A DNA stretch of 64,000 bases from Pseudomonas sp. ANT_J12 (GTDB taxonomy: Bacteria > Pseudomonadota > Gammaproteobacteria > Pseudomonadales > Pseudomonadaceae): the NCBI RefSeq assembly GCF_008370045.1, contig NZ_VOBN01000020.1, positions 1 through 64,000 of the forward strand. Reading direction: 5' to 3'. A program made the translations under genes and the position numbers. Each line of letters starts with the position of its first letter. The stretch's first letter is position 1. Of this stretch, positions 1 through 8,984 are shown in pieces. The notes beneath the pieces are model-generated. The model was not told the DNA's origin, made no database searches, and was given only the letters and a program-made list of their open reading frames with translations.

Positions 1-73
1 GAAAGCGGTGGGTCAGTCACCATAGATAGTGGCTGACCCACCGCTTTCGCGAGCAAGCCCGCTCCCACAGGGT
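1..73. repeat. Intergenic palindromic repeat (REP family A), cut by window start
   Basis: Two inverted arms (GAAAGCGGTGGGTCAG and its complement) are followed by the family A core GCGAGCAAGCCCGCTCCCAC. It matches other family A copies in this window, so it is a dispersed Pseudomonas-type REP. The left part lies outside the window. Confidence 0.8.
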
Positions 74-83
74 TTGGTGTGGG

Positions 84-743
84 TCAGTAGATTCCGGGGA
101 TCAGCCGCCAGGTCCTGCCGCAATACTCCTCATATTCACGACCAAACTGCGCCCGCAGCAGCGCCTCCTCCGAATGAATCCGCGCAATCAGCGGGATCAA
201 CGTCAGCGCCGCCAGCACCAACCCCACCGATGAACGAAACGCCAGCGCCCAGCCAATGCCGATCACCATCAACCCCAGATAACTCGGGTTGCGCAGGGTT
301 CGGTAGATCCCGTCGGTCACCAGGGTATGCCCCGGCTGAATCGCCACCAACCCGCTAAATCGTTTGCCCAGCACAAACACCGGCCATAGCCGCAGGGCGC
401 CGCCGAGGGTGAACAGCAGCGCACCCAGCCAACGCACGCCTTCGCCACCAAAGGTCCAGAAGTCGAGGCGGTCGGTGTAGGCCGGCAGGAATCCGCTGAG
501 CAACCCGATGATGCCGAACACCGGCAGCACCCAGCGATTACCCCGGTCTTCCCGTTCGCCGGAACTCAGGTTGACCTCGGTGAACAGCGACGCCACCGCC
601 ATCACCCCCGTGGCCAGCGCCACCAGCACCAGCGAACCGTGGGCAAAGAACGCCGCAAACCCACCCAACCCCCACACGGCGAGGCCGAGGTAGGCGAGGG
701 TGGAGATCACGGCGAAAAACGCCAGTTTGGGGGAGATGTTCAT
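84..743 (-). CDS. Isoprenylcysteine carboxyl methyltransferase-family membrane protein
   Basis: This is a 219-residue polytopic membrane protein. The C-terminal half carries the layout of the ICMT/phospholipid methyltransferase family: a GIYRTLRNPSYLG stretch (about residues 145-157), a hydrophobic segment, then an acidic EEALLRAQFGREYEEY helix near the end. Family members methylate prenylcysteine, lipids or small molecules using S-adenosylmethionine; the substrate here cannot be told. Five or so hydrophobic segments are visible. I chose the ATG at 743 because GGAG sits 6 nt upstream; the frame stays open for 7 codons further up without a ribosome site. The gene stands alone between two family A repeats. 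Confidence 0.8.
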   Translation of the reverse strand: MNISPKLAFFAVISTLAYLGLAVWGLGGFAAFFAHGSLVLVALATGVMAVASLFTEVNLSSGEREDRGNRWVLPVFGIIGLLSGFLPAYTDRLDFWTFGGEGVRWLGALLFTLGGALRLWPVFVLGKRFSGLVAIQPGHTLVTDGIYRTLRNPSYLGLMVIGIGWALAFRSSVGLVLAALTLIPLIARIHSEEALLRAQFGREYEEYCGRTWRLIPGIY

Positions 744-819
744 GGTTGGCTCCACACAGTGCATACATCCAGTGTAGATACCGTATGGAGTCGACGACCC
801 CTTTGCGGCGAGCCATGAA

Positions 820-915
820 CCTGTGGGAGCGGGCTTGCTCGCGAAGGCGGTGTGTCAGGCAACATCTTTACTGGCTGAAAGACCGCTTTCGCGAGCAAAC
901 CCGCTCCCACAGGGG
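820..915. repeat. REP family A inverted pair
   Basis: CTGTGGGAGCGGGCTTGCTC at the left is mirrored at the right end, with GCGAAGGCGG/CCGCTTTCGC inner arms around a short loop. It lies between the start of the methyltransferase gene and the 3' end of the GlxA-type gene. Confidence 0.85.
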
Positions 916-922
916 ATCAGCA

Positions 923-1861
923 TCAAGCCGAGCGGGCATTGCGCCGGATGACTTGCGGCGGTTGCCCGAATGCTCTTAGAAACGCTTCGCGCATCCGTCG
1001 CCGATCACTGAACCCCGTCTCTTCGGCAATCTGATCCAGCGTCAATCGCCCCCGTTCGAGCAACTGCCGCGCCGCTTCCAGGCGCAGGTTCTCAATCGCC
1101 TTGGCCGGCGATTGCCCGGTTTCAGCACGAAACGCCCGGCTGAATTGCCGCGGGCTGAGCCGCGCCACGTCCGCCAGTTGTTCCACCGACAGCGCCGACG
1201 TCAGGTGTTCCCGGGCGTAGCCGAGCACGGTCTGGATGCGGTCGGATTTCGGCTCCAGTTCCAGCAACGCCGAGTGCTGCGACTGACCGCCCGCACGCCG
1301 GTGGTACATCACCAGTTTCTGCGCCACCGCCCGGGCCAGTTCGGCGCCGTGGTCCTTCTCGACCATGGCCAGCGCCAAATCGATGCCGGCAGTCATGCCG
1401 GCCGAGGTCCAGATCGATCCGTCGATCACGAAGATCCGGTCTTCCTCGACCTTGATCGCCGGAAACCGTGCCTGCAACTCTCGGGCATACGCCCAATGCG
1501 TCGTGGCGCGGCGTCCTTCCAGCAACCCGGCCTGGGCTAGCACAAACGCCCCGGAGCAAATCGATGCCGTGCGCCATGCGGTGTTCACGCTGCCGCGCAC
1601 ATACGTCAGCACCGCGTCGGGTGCCTGCTCGATGATGGAATCGCCACCGACCACGATCACGGTGTCGTACACCCGATCGTCGAATGCCTCAGTGCCCACG
1701 CTCAATCCGCCGGAAGCACGCAACGTGCGGCCATCTTCGGACAACACGCTGACTTCATACAAAGGTTCGCCCGCACTGAAATTGGCGTACTCAAACACCG
1801 GCATCGCCGCCAGCGCCATGGACTGGAAACCCTCGAACACCACAAACGCCACGGAAGTCAT
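923..1861 (-). CDS. GlxA-family transcriptional regulator (DJ-1/PfpI domain plus AraC HTH)
   Basis: The 312-residue protein has an N-terminal DJ-1/PfpI-like domain (about 1-190, with the nucleophile-elbow segment ICSGAFVLAQAG) and a C-terminal AraC-type double helix-turn-helix (about 215-305, SVEQLADVARLSPRQFSRAFR and LDQIAEETGFSDRRRMREAF). This is the GlxA architecture, whose members usually activate catabolic genes in response to small ligands. A GAGGG ribosome site lies 9 nt before the ATG at 1861. It is divergent from an SDR gene 125 bp away, the likely target. The ligand is unknown. Confidence 0.9.
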   Translation of the reverse strand: MTSVAFVVFEGFQSMALAAMPVFEYANFSAGEPLYEVSVLSEDGRTLRASGGLSVGTEAFDDRVYDTVIVVGGDSIIEQAPDAVLTYVRGSVNTAWRTASICSGAFVLAQAGLLEGRRATTHWAYARELQARFPAIKVEEDRIFVIDGSIWTSAGMTAGIDLALAMVEKDHGAELARAVAQKLVMYHRRAGGQSQHSALLELEPKSDRIQTVLGYAREHLTSALSVEQLADVARLSPRQFSRAFRAETGQSPAKAIENLRLEAARQLLERGRLTLDQIAEETGFSDRRRMREAFLRAFGQPPQVIRRNARSA

Positions 1862-1915
1862 TGCTGTGCCCTCAAAAAGGTCGTGTCCGAAAAACGTACT
1901 TTAAACGTCATTTGA

Positions 1916-1925
1916 GACAAGTGTC
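1916..1925. promoter_or_regulatory. Short inverted repeat in the GlxA/SDR divergent promoter
   Basis: GACA-AG-TGTC lies between the two divergent starts (1861 and 1987). It is a plausible half of an AraC-type operator, but four-base arms are short and chance is possible. Confidence 0.25.
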
Positions 1926-1986
1926 AGCCCATTTATAACTGTTCACACCCGGCGAACTGATCGCCTCACTGTGAAGGAAATCCAAA

Positions 1987-2778
1987 ATGACACTTTCATC
2001 CAAAGGCACCGCGCTGATCACAGGCGCTTCTTCCGGCATCGGCGCGGTCTACGCCGACCGTCTCGCACGGCAAGGGTATGACTTGATTCTAGTGGCCCGC
2101 AGCCAAAACAAACTGAACACCCTGGCCAACCAGTTGAGCAATGAAACCGGGCGTGCCGTTGAAGTGGTTGCCGCCGACCTCAAAGACAAGGCTGACCTGC
2201 TGCGCGTCGAAGCCCTCCTGCGCACCGACGCCAGCATCACCTTGCTGGTCAACAACGCCGGGGTCGGCGGGGTGATGCCGCTACTCGGCAGCCCGGTGGA
2301 TGACATGGAAGACATGATCACCCTCAACGTCACCGCGCTGATGCGCCTGGCCTACGCCGCAGTGCCCGGCTTCGTCGCCCGTGGCGCCGGGACCGTGATC
2401 AACATCGCCTCGATCGTCGCCATCGCCCCGCAAATCCTCAACGGCGTTTACGGCGGGACCAAGGCCTTCGTGCTGGGCCTGAGCCAGTCCATGCACCACG
2501 AACTCGCCGACAAAGGCGTGCGCATCCAGGCCGTACTGCCCGGCGCCACCGCCACTGATTTCTGGAGCGAGGCCGGCAACCCGGTGGAAAACCTGCCGCA
2601 AGAGATCGTGATGTCGGCCCAGGACATGGTCGATGCCGCGCTGGTTGGGTTGGCCCAGGGCGAAGTGGTGACCATCCCGGGATTGCATGAAGGCGAGAAA
2701 TGGGATGCCTACGAGGCCCAGCGCCAGGTGCTCAGCGGCTCGTTTGGCCACTCCACGGCGGCCGCGCGGTATCGCTGA
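1987..2778 (+). CDS. SDR family oxidoreductase
   Basis: A 263-residue classical short-chain dehydrogenase/reductase. Visible motifs are the cofactor loop TGASSGIG (about 13-20), NNAG (about 90), a Ser-containing strand (INIASI) and the catalytic YGGTK (Tyr-x3-Lys, about 155-159). It resembles the general SDR group annotated as ketoreductase-like (YqjQ/DltE type), so the substrate is open. The ATG has GAAGGAAA a few bases upstream. It is divergent from the GlxA-type regulator, which probably controls it. Confidence 0.9.
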   Translation: MTLSSKGTALITGASSGIGAVYADRLARQGYDLILVARSQNKLNTLANQLSNETGRAVEVVAADLKDKADLLRVEALLRTDASITLLVNNAGVGGVMPLLGSPVDDMEDMITLNVTALMRLAYAAVPGFVARGAGTVINIASIVAIAPQILNGVYGGTKAFVLGLSQSMHHELADKGVRIQAVLPGATATDFWSEAGNPVENLPQEIVMSAQDMVDAALVGLAQGEVVTIPGLHEGEKWDAYEAQRQVLSGSFGHSTAAARYR

Positions 2779-2849
2779 AAGATTCTGTGCTCACCAGAGC
2801 CCCCCTGTGGGAGATTGAAGTCGATCACAAATCCAACTTTCACCCGAAA

Positions 2850-2949
2850 TCCCTTGTAGGAGCAAAGCTTGCTCGCGAAGGCGGTATTTCAGTCAGCATA
2901 AATGTTGGATGTGATGGCCACTTCGCGAGCAAGCCCGCTCTCACAGGGG
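2850..2949. repeat. REP family A inverted pair
   Basis: CTTGTAGGAGCAAAGCTTGC is partly mirrored by GCAAGCCCGCTCTCACAGGG. It fills the gap after the SDR gene. The rest of 2779-2984 shows nothing recognisable. Confidence 0.8.
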
Positions 2950-2984
2950 ATTGAAGTTGATCACAGGTTTGGTGTTCTGACTGA

Positions 2985-3338
2985 TCATCCCCGATCCGCC
3001 ACCGATAAAGTCTGCAAACCCTTGCCTCGGGCCTGTGCCACTAAATCCTCGGTGTCTTCGCCGCCAGGCAGGGCAATGACCACATCGGGCCCGCTGTCAT
3101 GGAGCATGAAGTGATTGCGCAGCCGTTCGGCCAATTTGCCGTGGCGTTGCCAGTTGGGCGGGTAGCGCACGATGTCGGCGCCGTGTTCCCGGGCCCATTC
3201 CTCGATGTCGGCGCCCAGGTATTGATTGCCGCCGTGAATCAACACCTGCACCGGGTGCAGGCGCTGGAAGGCGTCGAGCACGCGGCGGCACTGGCGGCTG
3301 TCGGTGTAATGGCGGCCGGCGCAGATCAGGACGCGCAT
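2985..3338 (-). CDS. DUF2493 (SLOG/YspA-like) domain protein
   Basis: This 117-residue protein begins MRVLICAGRHYTD, has a central VLIHGGNQYLGADIEEWA and ends with DVVIALPGGEDTEDLVAQAR. This is the DUF2493 pattern of a small Rossmann-like SLOG domain that is proposed to bind nucleotides; the biological role is not established. GAGGT lies 7 nt upstream of the ATG. The start overlaps by 13 bp the natural end of the interrupted Na/Pi cotransporter frame just upstream, which suggests the two were translationally coupled. Confidence 0.8.
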   Translation of the reverse strand: MRVLICAGRHYTDSRQCRRVLDAFQRLHPVQVLIHGGNQYLGADIEEWAREHGADIVRYPPNWQRHGKLAERLRNHFMLHDSGPDVVIALPGGEDTEDLVAQARGKGLQTLSVADRG

Positions 3339-3490
3339 GGCGAGACCTCGTTGGCCTGATCATCGCCCAGCGGCTCGCCGGCCCGTTCCAGTAACGGATA
3401 GGCGAGGGCGGCGATGTGGTGATGCACGCGACGGTAATCGCGCAGCACCCGCTGGAAGATGTCGCCGGATTCGGCCCAGGTGTTTTTGTC
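3326..3490 (-). pseudogene. Orphaned C-terminal tail of the Na/Pi cotransporter, after an in-frame TAG
   Basis: Immediately after the TAG at 3491-3493, the same frame stays open for 54 codons to a TGA at 3326-3328. It reads DKNTWAESGDIFQRVLRDYR and continues with a helical, PhoU-like composition. Adding it back gives a protein of about 549 residues, closer to my recollection of the family length than the 494 residues before the stop. It overlaps the start of the DUF2493 gene by 13 bp. I infer a CAG-to-TAG change; a sequencing error is the main alternative. Confidence 0.7.
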
Positions 3491-4975
3491 CTACTGGAGT
3501 TTGCGAAAGTGTTGGCGGCTGGCGTCGGCTTCAAGGCGGCGCACGGTTTCCTTGCGGCTGATCAACTGGTGCGCGGTGGCAATGTCTTCGCGCAGGAACA
3601 CGGTGATCGCCAGGCTCAGGCTGTCCAGCAGCGCTTCGTGCAGCGGCGCGATGTTGCGCAGTTCGAACACCGAAAAGTGCTCGCCACGACGCAAGCGGCG
3701 CATGGCCAATTGCGTGAGGCTGCTGCAAAGAATGTCCGCCGCGTGTTCGAGGTTGATCACGAAGGTGAGGATTTCCTGGGCGCGATCGGCATCGCTGTCG
3801 CTGATGCCTTCCTGGCCGATGTCCGCCAGGTACGCACGAATCGCCGCGCTGAGCAGGTCGGTGGATTGATCGATGCGCCGCACCTCATCGGCACAGGCCG
3901 GCGCCGAGGTGTGGAACAGTTGCAGCGTGCGCGCCAGCATGGCCGAGAGCATGTCGGCGATGCGCAGGGCTTCTCGGGCGGCGTTGGACAGGCCGATGCT
4001 GGCCATCTCCAACCCGGCCTCATCGAGGTAGCGCGGCATGCCCGGATCGACATCCCGCGCCGGCTCCGGCAGCAGCCGAGTCAGCAGTTTGGCCATGGGC
4101 CCGGTGAAGCCGATGAACACCAGAGCCAGCAACAGGTTGAAGCCGGTGTGCAGGTAAACCACCAGCGCCGCCGGATCGAGGTTCAGCGCCGCCAGCCACC
4201 CGGCCAGCGGCAACACCGCCGCTGCGCCCAGCGCCCGAACCAGCAGATTGCCCAGGGGCAGGCGCCGGCCGACGCTCGATCCGGCATTGATCACCGACGG
4301 CAATGCACCGCCGATGTTTACCCCGAGCACCAACGCGACGAGGGTGGTGGCCGAGAGCATGCCTGTCGCCGCGAGGGAGGCGATCAGCAACACCACGGCC
4401 ACGCTGGAATGGCAGAGCCAGGTGAGGATCAGTGCCACCAGCAACGCGATCAACAGATCGCCGTCCAGGCTTTGCATGATCAGCTGGAACACTGGAGTGG
4501 CTTCCACTTCGGCCAAGGTCGAGCCGAGCCTGTGCAGGGCCATCAGCATCAATCCCAGGCCGATCAGCGCACAGCCGATGCTCTCGAAACGTGAGTCATC
4601 CCGCAGCCGGAAGATGATCAGCCCTGCCAGCAAAACGATGGGCGTCAGTATCGAGATGTCAGCGCTGAGCAGCTGCACCACCAGCGTCGAACCGATATTG
4701 GCGCCGAGCATCACCGCCAGCGCCGGGGCCAGGCCCAACGTGCCGGCCGCGGTGAACGAGGTGGCCATCAGGCTGACGGCGGTGCTGCTTTGCAAGACGC
4801 CGGTGATGCCGATGCCGGCGAGCAGGGCCAGCCAGCGGTTGTTCAGGTGCCGACCCATCCAGTGGCGCAGCGGCGTGCCGAAGCCGCGCAACAGCGCCGA
4901 AGAAATCATGTGCGTGCCCCACAGCAACAGAGCGATGGCGCCCGCGAGGTTGAGCAGTAGAGTCGTTCCCGACAT
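3491..4975 (-). CDS. Na/Pi cotransporter family protein, truncated by amber codon
   Basis: The 494 residues before the stop hold two Na/Pi-symporter repeats (about 1-150 and 170-310). Both have the QSSTA-type hairpin signature: GVLQSSTAVSLMA near residue 60 and LCHSSVAVVLL near 190. A PhoU-like helical region follows from about 340. The family couples sodium to phosphate movement across the inner membrane; in bacteria, export or homeostasis roles are common. The ATG at 4975 has AAAGGAGA upstream. The protein ends ...HFRKLQ at a TAG where the same frame continues for 54 codons, so the PhoU-like tail is shortened. The membrane domain is intact and may still work. Confidence 0.85.
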   Translation of the reverse strand: MSGTTLLLNLAGAIALLLWGTHMISSALLRGFGTPLRHWMGRHLNNRWLALLAGIGITGVLQSSTAVSLMATSFTAAGTLGLAPALAVMLGANIGSTLVVQLLSADISILTPIVLLAGLIIFRLRDDSRFESIGCALIGLGLMLMALHRLGSTLAEVEATPVFQLIMQSLDGDLLIALLVALILTWLCHSSVAVVLLIASLAATGMLSATTLVALVLGVNIGGALPSVINAGSSVGRRLPLGNLLVRALGAAAVLPLAGWLAALNLDPAALVVYLHTGFNLLLALVFIGFTGPMAKLLTRLLPEPARDVDPGMPRYLDEAGLEMASIGLSNAAREALRIADMLSAMLARTLQLFHTSAPACADEVRRIDQSTDLLSAAIRAYLADIGQEGISDSDADRAQEILTFVINLEHAADILCSSLTQLAMRRLRRGEHFSVFELRNIAPLHEALLDSLSLAITVFLREDIATAHQLISRKETVRRLEADASRQHFRKLQ

Positions 4976-5044
4976 GAGAACTCTCCTTTATTTCGTGTTG
5001 CATTTATCGAAGACCCGAAGGCCGAAGAGGCTGTGAACACAAAA

Positions 5045-5140
5045 CCTGTAGGAGCGAGGCTTGCCCGCGAAGGCGGTATGTCAGTCGACAACAATGTTGA
5101 ATGTCAGACCGTCTTCGCGGGCAAGCCTCGCTCCTACAGA
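5045..5140. repeat. REP family A inverted pair
   Basis: CCTGTAGGAGCGAGGCTTGC is mirrored at the right by GCAAGCCTCGCTCCTACAGA. It lies between mgtA (3' end) and the Na/Pi gene (5' end), and may double as an mRNA 3'-end hairpin for mgtA. Confidence 0.85.
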
Positions 5141-5159
5141 GAGTGTGGGGTTCAGGCGA

Positions 5160-7880
5160 TCAGAACCACTGCTTGAACCGGCGGATGTAGATCGTCTTCA
5201 TGGTCTGCGCCACTACGCAGTAGCTGAGCAGCGTGCCCACCAGCCAAGGGAAGTACTCCCATGGCAACGGCACCAGGCCGACCAATGTGCCCAGCGGCGA
5301 GAACGGAATGTAGATGCCCAGGCCAATCACCACCCCGGTCGCCAGGATCACCGGCAACGCTGCCGTGCTCTGGAAGAACGGGATCTTTTGCGTGCGCAGC
5401 ATGTGCACCACCAGCGTCTGCGACAGCAGCCCTTCGATGAACCAGCCGGACTGGAACAGGCTCTGCATTTCCACGCTGTTGGCGGCGAACACGTACCACA
5501 TCAGGGCAAACGTGGTGATGTCGAAGATCGATGAGGTCGGCCCGATCCACAGCATGAAACGGCCGATGTTTTTCGCGTCCCACTTGCGTGGCTTGCGCAG
5601 GAATTCCTTGTCCATCTTGTCCCACGGCAACGCCAGCTGAGAGATGTCGTACATGAGGTTTTGCAGCAGCAAATGGATCGACAGCATTGGCAAAAACGGA
5701 ATGAACGCACTGGCCACCAGCACCGAGAACACGTTGCCGAAGTTGGAGCTGGCGGTCATGTTCAGGTACTTCATGATATTGCCGAAGGTTTCGCGGCCCT
5801 TAAGCACGCCTTCCTCAAGCACCATCAGGCTCTTTTCCAGGAGGATGATGTCCGCCGATTCCTTGGCAATGTCGGTGCCGCTGTCCACCGAAATCCCGAC
5901 ATCAGCATCGCGCAGGGCCGGGGCGTCGTTGATACCGTCGCCGAGGAAACCCACGGTGTGACCGTTGGCTTGCAGGGCCTTGAGCACCCGGGATTTCTGC
6001 AGCGGCGTCAACTTGGCAAATACCGTGCGTTCTTCGACCCGCAGCTTGAGCGTGGTGTCGTCCATGTGCTCGATGTCCTGGCCGAGCAGCGGCGTGCCTG
6101 GGTCGAGGCCGACTTCGCGGCAGATCTTGCAGGTGACCACGGCGTTGTCACCGGTCAGCACTTTGACCGTCACGCCCATGTCCCGCAGCGCGGCAATGGC
6201 CGGGCCGGCGGTTTCCTTCGGCGGATCGAGGAAGGTCAGGAAGCCGCGAATCACCAGGTCGCGCTCATCGGCGGTGTGGTACTGGTTCTTGCTCTGGGCT
6301 TTTGGAATCTCGCGGGTGGCGACCAGCAGCACCCGAAAGCCGTCCTCGTTGTACTCGTTAGCCAAGGCCAGCAGGTCTTTACGCCGTTGCTCATCCAGCG
6401 CAATCACCTGACCGTTTTCATTGAGGTGGCTGGCGATGGAGAGCATTTCCTCGACCGCGCCCTTGCACACCATCAGGTGATCGTCGCGGCTGTCCTTGAC
6501 GATGATCGACAGGCGCCGACGCACGAAGTCGAACGGCAGTTCATCGACCTTGCTGTAGGCGAATGGAACTCGAAACTTCGGGTTCGCATTGGCAAATTGC
6601 ACCACGGCCTGGTCCATCAGATTCTTCAGGCCACTCTGGTGATGGCTGTTGAGCCACGCCAGTTCGAGGATCGAATCATCGCGCCGACCCTGGCTGTCGA
6701 CGTGGTGCTCCAGAATGATCTTGTCCTGGGTCAGGGTGCCGGTCTTGTCGGTGCACAGCACGTCCATCGAACCGAAGTTCTGGATCGCGTTGAGGCGCTT
6801 GACCACCACTTTGCGCTTGGCCATGGCCATCGCACCTTTGGCCAGGTTGGCGCTGACGATCATCGGCAGCATTTCCGGGGTCAGGCCGACCGCCACCGCC
6901 AGGGCAAACAGGAACGCGTCGCCCCAGTCACCCTTGGAGAAGCCGTTGAGCAGGAACACGATCGGCACCATCACCAGCATGAAGCGGATCAGCAACCAAC
7001 TGACGCTGTTAACCCCACGGTCGAACGCGGTTTGCACCCGGGAGCCGACGATGGCTTTGGCCAGGGAACCGAAGTAAGTCCGCGCCCCGGTGGCGACCAC
7101 CACCGCTTTGGCGGTGCCGCTGACCACGTTGGTGCCCATGAAGCAGATGTTCGGCAGGTCCAGCAGGTTGGATTGATCGGTCGCGCTACCGGTGGCGGAC
7201 TTTTGCGCCACGTTGCCCAGGGTGTCGTATTTCTCGACCGGCAACGCTTCGCCGGTCAGCACCGCCTGGCTGATAAACAGGTCGCGGGATTCGATCAGGC
7301 GGATGTCCGCCGGGATCATGTCACCGGCGCTGAGCTGCACGATGTCGCCGGCCACCAGATCGCGCATCGGCACTTCGCGCAGCAGCGGCTTGCCGTCCTT
7401 GTGCTCGCGGCGCAGCACGGTGGCGGTGGTGCGCACCATCGCTTTCAGGGCTTCGGCGGACTTGGCCGAGCGGTATTCCTGCCAGAACCGCAGCAGGCTG
7501 CTGAGGCTGACCATGGTCATGATAATGATGACTTTGGTCAGGTCGGCGTCCTCCGCTTCACCGTTGCTGATTGGCAGCCAGTAGTCCGTGAAAAAACTGA
7601 TGGCAGCCAGGGTCAGCAACACATAGATGAAGGGATTGTTCAGGGCTTTTAGCAGTTGGATCAGGGCGTGAGGCGGCTTGTCGTGGGCCACTTCGTTGTG
7701 ACCGTTGCGCGCCAGGCGGCCCTGGGCTTCGAGTTCGGTCAGGCCATCGGTGCTGGCGTTGAGGTTGGTCAGCGTTACGGCCAGGCCGTTTTGCGCTTCC
7801 CGGGCGGCGCGCATCGACAGTTTGGCGTTGTCGTTGCTGGCACCCTGTGTGGTTTTCTTTGCGGTTTTTACAAGGGTCAT
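5160..7880 (-). CDS. mgtA: Magnesium-translocating P-type ATPase
   Basis: The 906-residue protein is a type IIIA P-type ATPase that imports Mg2+ at the inner membrane using ATP. In order it has an N-terminal cytosolic tail, two transmembrane segments, an actuator domain with LTGEALPVEK, a membrane pair, the phosphorylation motif CTDKTGTLTQ (Asp about 377), KGAVEEM in the nucleotide domain, the hinge GDGINDAPALRDADVGI, and six C-terminal membrane segments. Length and motifs match MgtA/MgtB. I chose the ATG at 7880 (MTLVKTAKK) because AGGAG lies 8 nt before it; an earlier in-frame ATG at 7910 lacks one. No Mg leader riboswitch could be recognised by eye. Confidence 0.93.
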   Translation of the reverse strand: MTLVKTAKKTTQGASNDNAKLSMRAAREAQNGLAVTLTNLNASTDGLTELEAQGRLARNGHNEVAHDKPPHALIQLLKALNNPFIYVLLTLAAISFFTDYWLPISNGEAEDADLTKVIIIMTMVSLSSLLRFWQEYRSAKSAEALKAMVRTTATVLRREHKDGKPLLREVPMRDLVAGDIVQLSAGDMIPADIRLIESRDLFISQAVLTGEALPVEKYDTLGNVAQKSATGSATDQSNLLDLPNICFMGTNVVSGTAKAVVVATGARTYFGSLAKAIVGSRVQTAFDRGVNSVSWLLIRFMLVMVPIVFLLNGFSKGDWGDAFLFALAVAVGLTPEMLPMIVSANLAKGAMAMAKRKVVVKRLNAIQNFGSMDVLCTDKTGTLTQDKIILEHHVDSQGRRDDSILELAWLNSHHQSGLKNLMDQAVVQFANANPKFRVPFAYSKVDELPFDFVRRRLSIIVKDSRDDHLMVCKGAVEEMLSIASHLNENGQVIALDEQRRKDLLALANEYNEDGFRVLLVATREIPKAQSKNQYHTADERDLVIRGFLTFLDPPKETAGPAIAALRDMGVTVKVLTGDNAVVTCKICREVGLDPGTPLLGQDIEHMDDTTLKLRVEERTVFAKLTPLQKSRVLKALQANGHTVGFLGDGINDAPALRDADVGISVDSGTDIAKESADIILLEKSLMVLEEGVLKGRETFGNIMKYLNMTASSNFGNVFSVLVASAFIPFLPMLSIHLLLQNLMYDISQLALPWDKMDKEFLRKPRKWDAKNIGRFMLWIGPTSSIFDITTFALMWYVFAANSVEMQSLFQSGWFIEGLLSQTLVVHMLRTQKIPFFQSTAALPVILATGVVIGLGIYIPFSPLGTLVGLVPLPWEYFPWLVGTLLSYCVVAQTMKTIYIRRFKQWF

Positions 7881-8153
7881 AGCTGTGCTCCTGCCGCCGA
7901 TTCGCGGCACGACACACAGGCACCTCAGCTAATCAAAGACGAGCGCACGTATGTCGAGCCGCCAATAGGCGATCGATTCTGATAGTTGCGTTTTCAGGGT
8001 TTAATGTTCGCTGGCCGTTGTTTGAATAATAACGGGCAGCGAACCGTCTACTGGCTTCGTCCATAACTAACTCGCTATTTAACGGGCAATAAGAAGTTAT
8101 CGAATTCCAACGAAGGAAAACGTTAAGGGAAGGACTTTTAAAGTGCCTTCAGA

Positions 8154-8450
8154 TCAGTTGAAAGTGCGTGCCCCGATGAGCAGGCCGAGCATCAGGCTCG
8201 CCTCTTGGAACAGACGCGCGATGCGCCGACTCGGTGGTTCCTGGCTGTCGTCGAGGCTCCAGCGTTGCTGAAGCTGGCCCGTCATCGGGCAGACGCGCCA
8301 GTTGGCTCGCAGAGGGGCCGTGGCAGGGGAGGAAGGGCTGGAAAACGGGGCGACAACCCGGTTTGCCTGCGGGCGCTCATGGCTGAGCCGGACCCGCATG
8401 GTCGAGGCAAAGGCGCGTACGCCGGGCATTACAGTGATGTTGAAGTTCAT
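8154..8450 (-). CDS. Small protein of unknown function upstream of mgtA
   Basis: This 98-residue frame starts MNFNITVMPGVRAF with AGAGGT 7 nt upstream. It contains WRVCPMTGQLQQRWSLD (about 49-65), the W-x-TG-x-L-x-x-RW pattern I associate with small conserved proteobacterial proteins of unknown role. It ends in a short hydrophobic stretch (LMLGLLIGA). It lies 273 bp before mgtA on the same strand. Whether it is co-transcribed with mgtA is unclear. Confidence 0.5.
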   Translation of the reverse strand: MNFNITVMPGVRAFASTMRVRLSHERPQANRVVAPFSSPSSPATAPLRANWRVCPMTGQLQQRWSLDDSQEPPSRRIARLFQEASLMLGLLIGARTFN

Positions 8451-8787
8451 AACATACCTCTGGACCGGACTGACGCCGGCGAGGCAAGTTACGGTGGAGC
8501 ATCAAGCTCTAGCGCAGCTCACCCGACCACAAAGTCGAGTCCCGTCATGTTCTGGGTTATGTGCCAGGTCCTGCGAATTCGCAGTTGCCCGACAGCGACT
8601 AGATACTGTGTCCATTGGATTCTTTTGTGAGTTGAAAAAAGGCCTGTGAAACCGGCCCGCGCAATTTACTCAGGCCGGTGGATGAAGTCAACCTTCAATA
8701 CTTGATTAAAGTGCAATTGAATGGAGGAACTTCGCATTCGATTATTGAAGTTGGAAGTTGTTCAGGTAAATGACAGTTAATGATGGT
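8451..8787. other. Intergenic stretch with no gene recognised
   Basis: I find no convincing frame with a ribosome site here. The sequence becomes more AT-rich toward 8680-8780, next to the repeat at 8788. It may hold the promoter for the small gene at 8154-8450. Confidence 0.5.
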
Positions 8788-8882
8788 CCCTGTAGGAGCG
8801 AGGCTTGCCCGCGAAGGCGGTGTGTCAGTCGACAACAATGTTGAATTTGAAGCCGCCTTCGCGAGCAAGCTTCGCTCCTACA
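8788..8882. repeat. REP family A inverted pair
   Basis: CCCTGTAGGAGCGAGGCTTG at the left pairs with AAGCTTCGCTCCTACA at the right. The copy sits about 100 bp upstream of the cyclase-family gene. Confidence 0.85.
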
Positions 8883-8984
8883 AATTCGTGACTATCCAGA
8901 ACTAATGTATTGCCCATACCTGTCTGTTTCCCCACAGACGGGCTGCGTACCTTGGGTTCCACTCGAAACCCACAAGGACGCCCC

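Noticed and set aside
5661..7652. 663-codon open frame antisense to mgtA
   Set aside because: It is His/Gln/Arg-rich without any domain and mirrors mgtA codon bias in a high-GC genome. mgtA itself has all P-type motifs.
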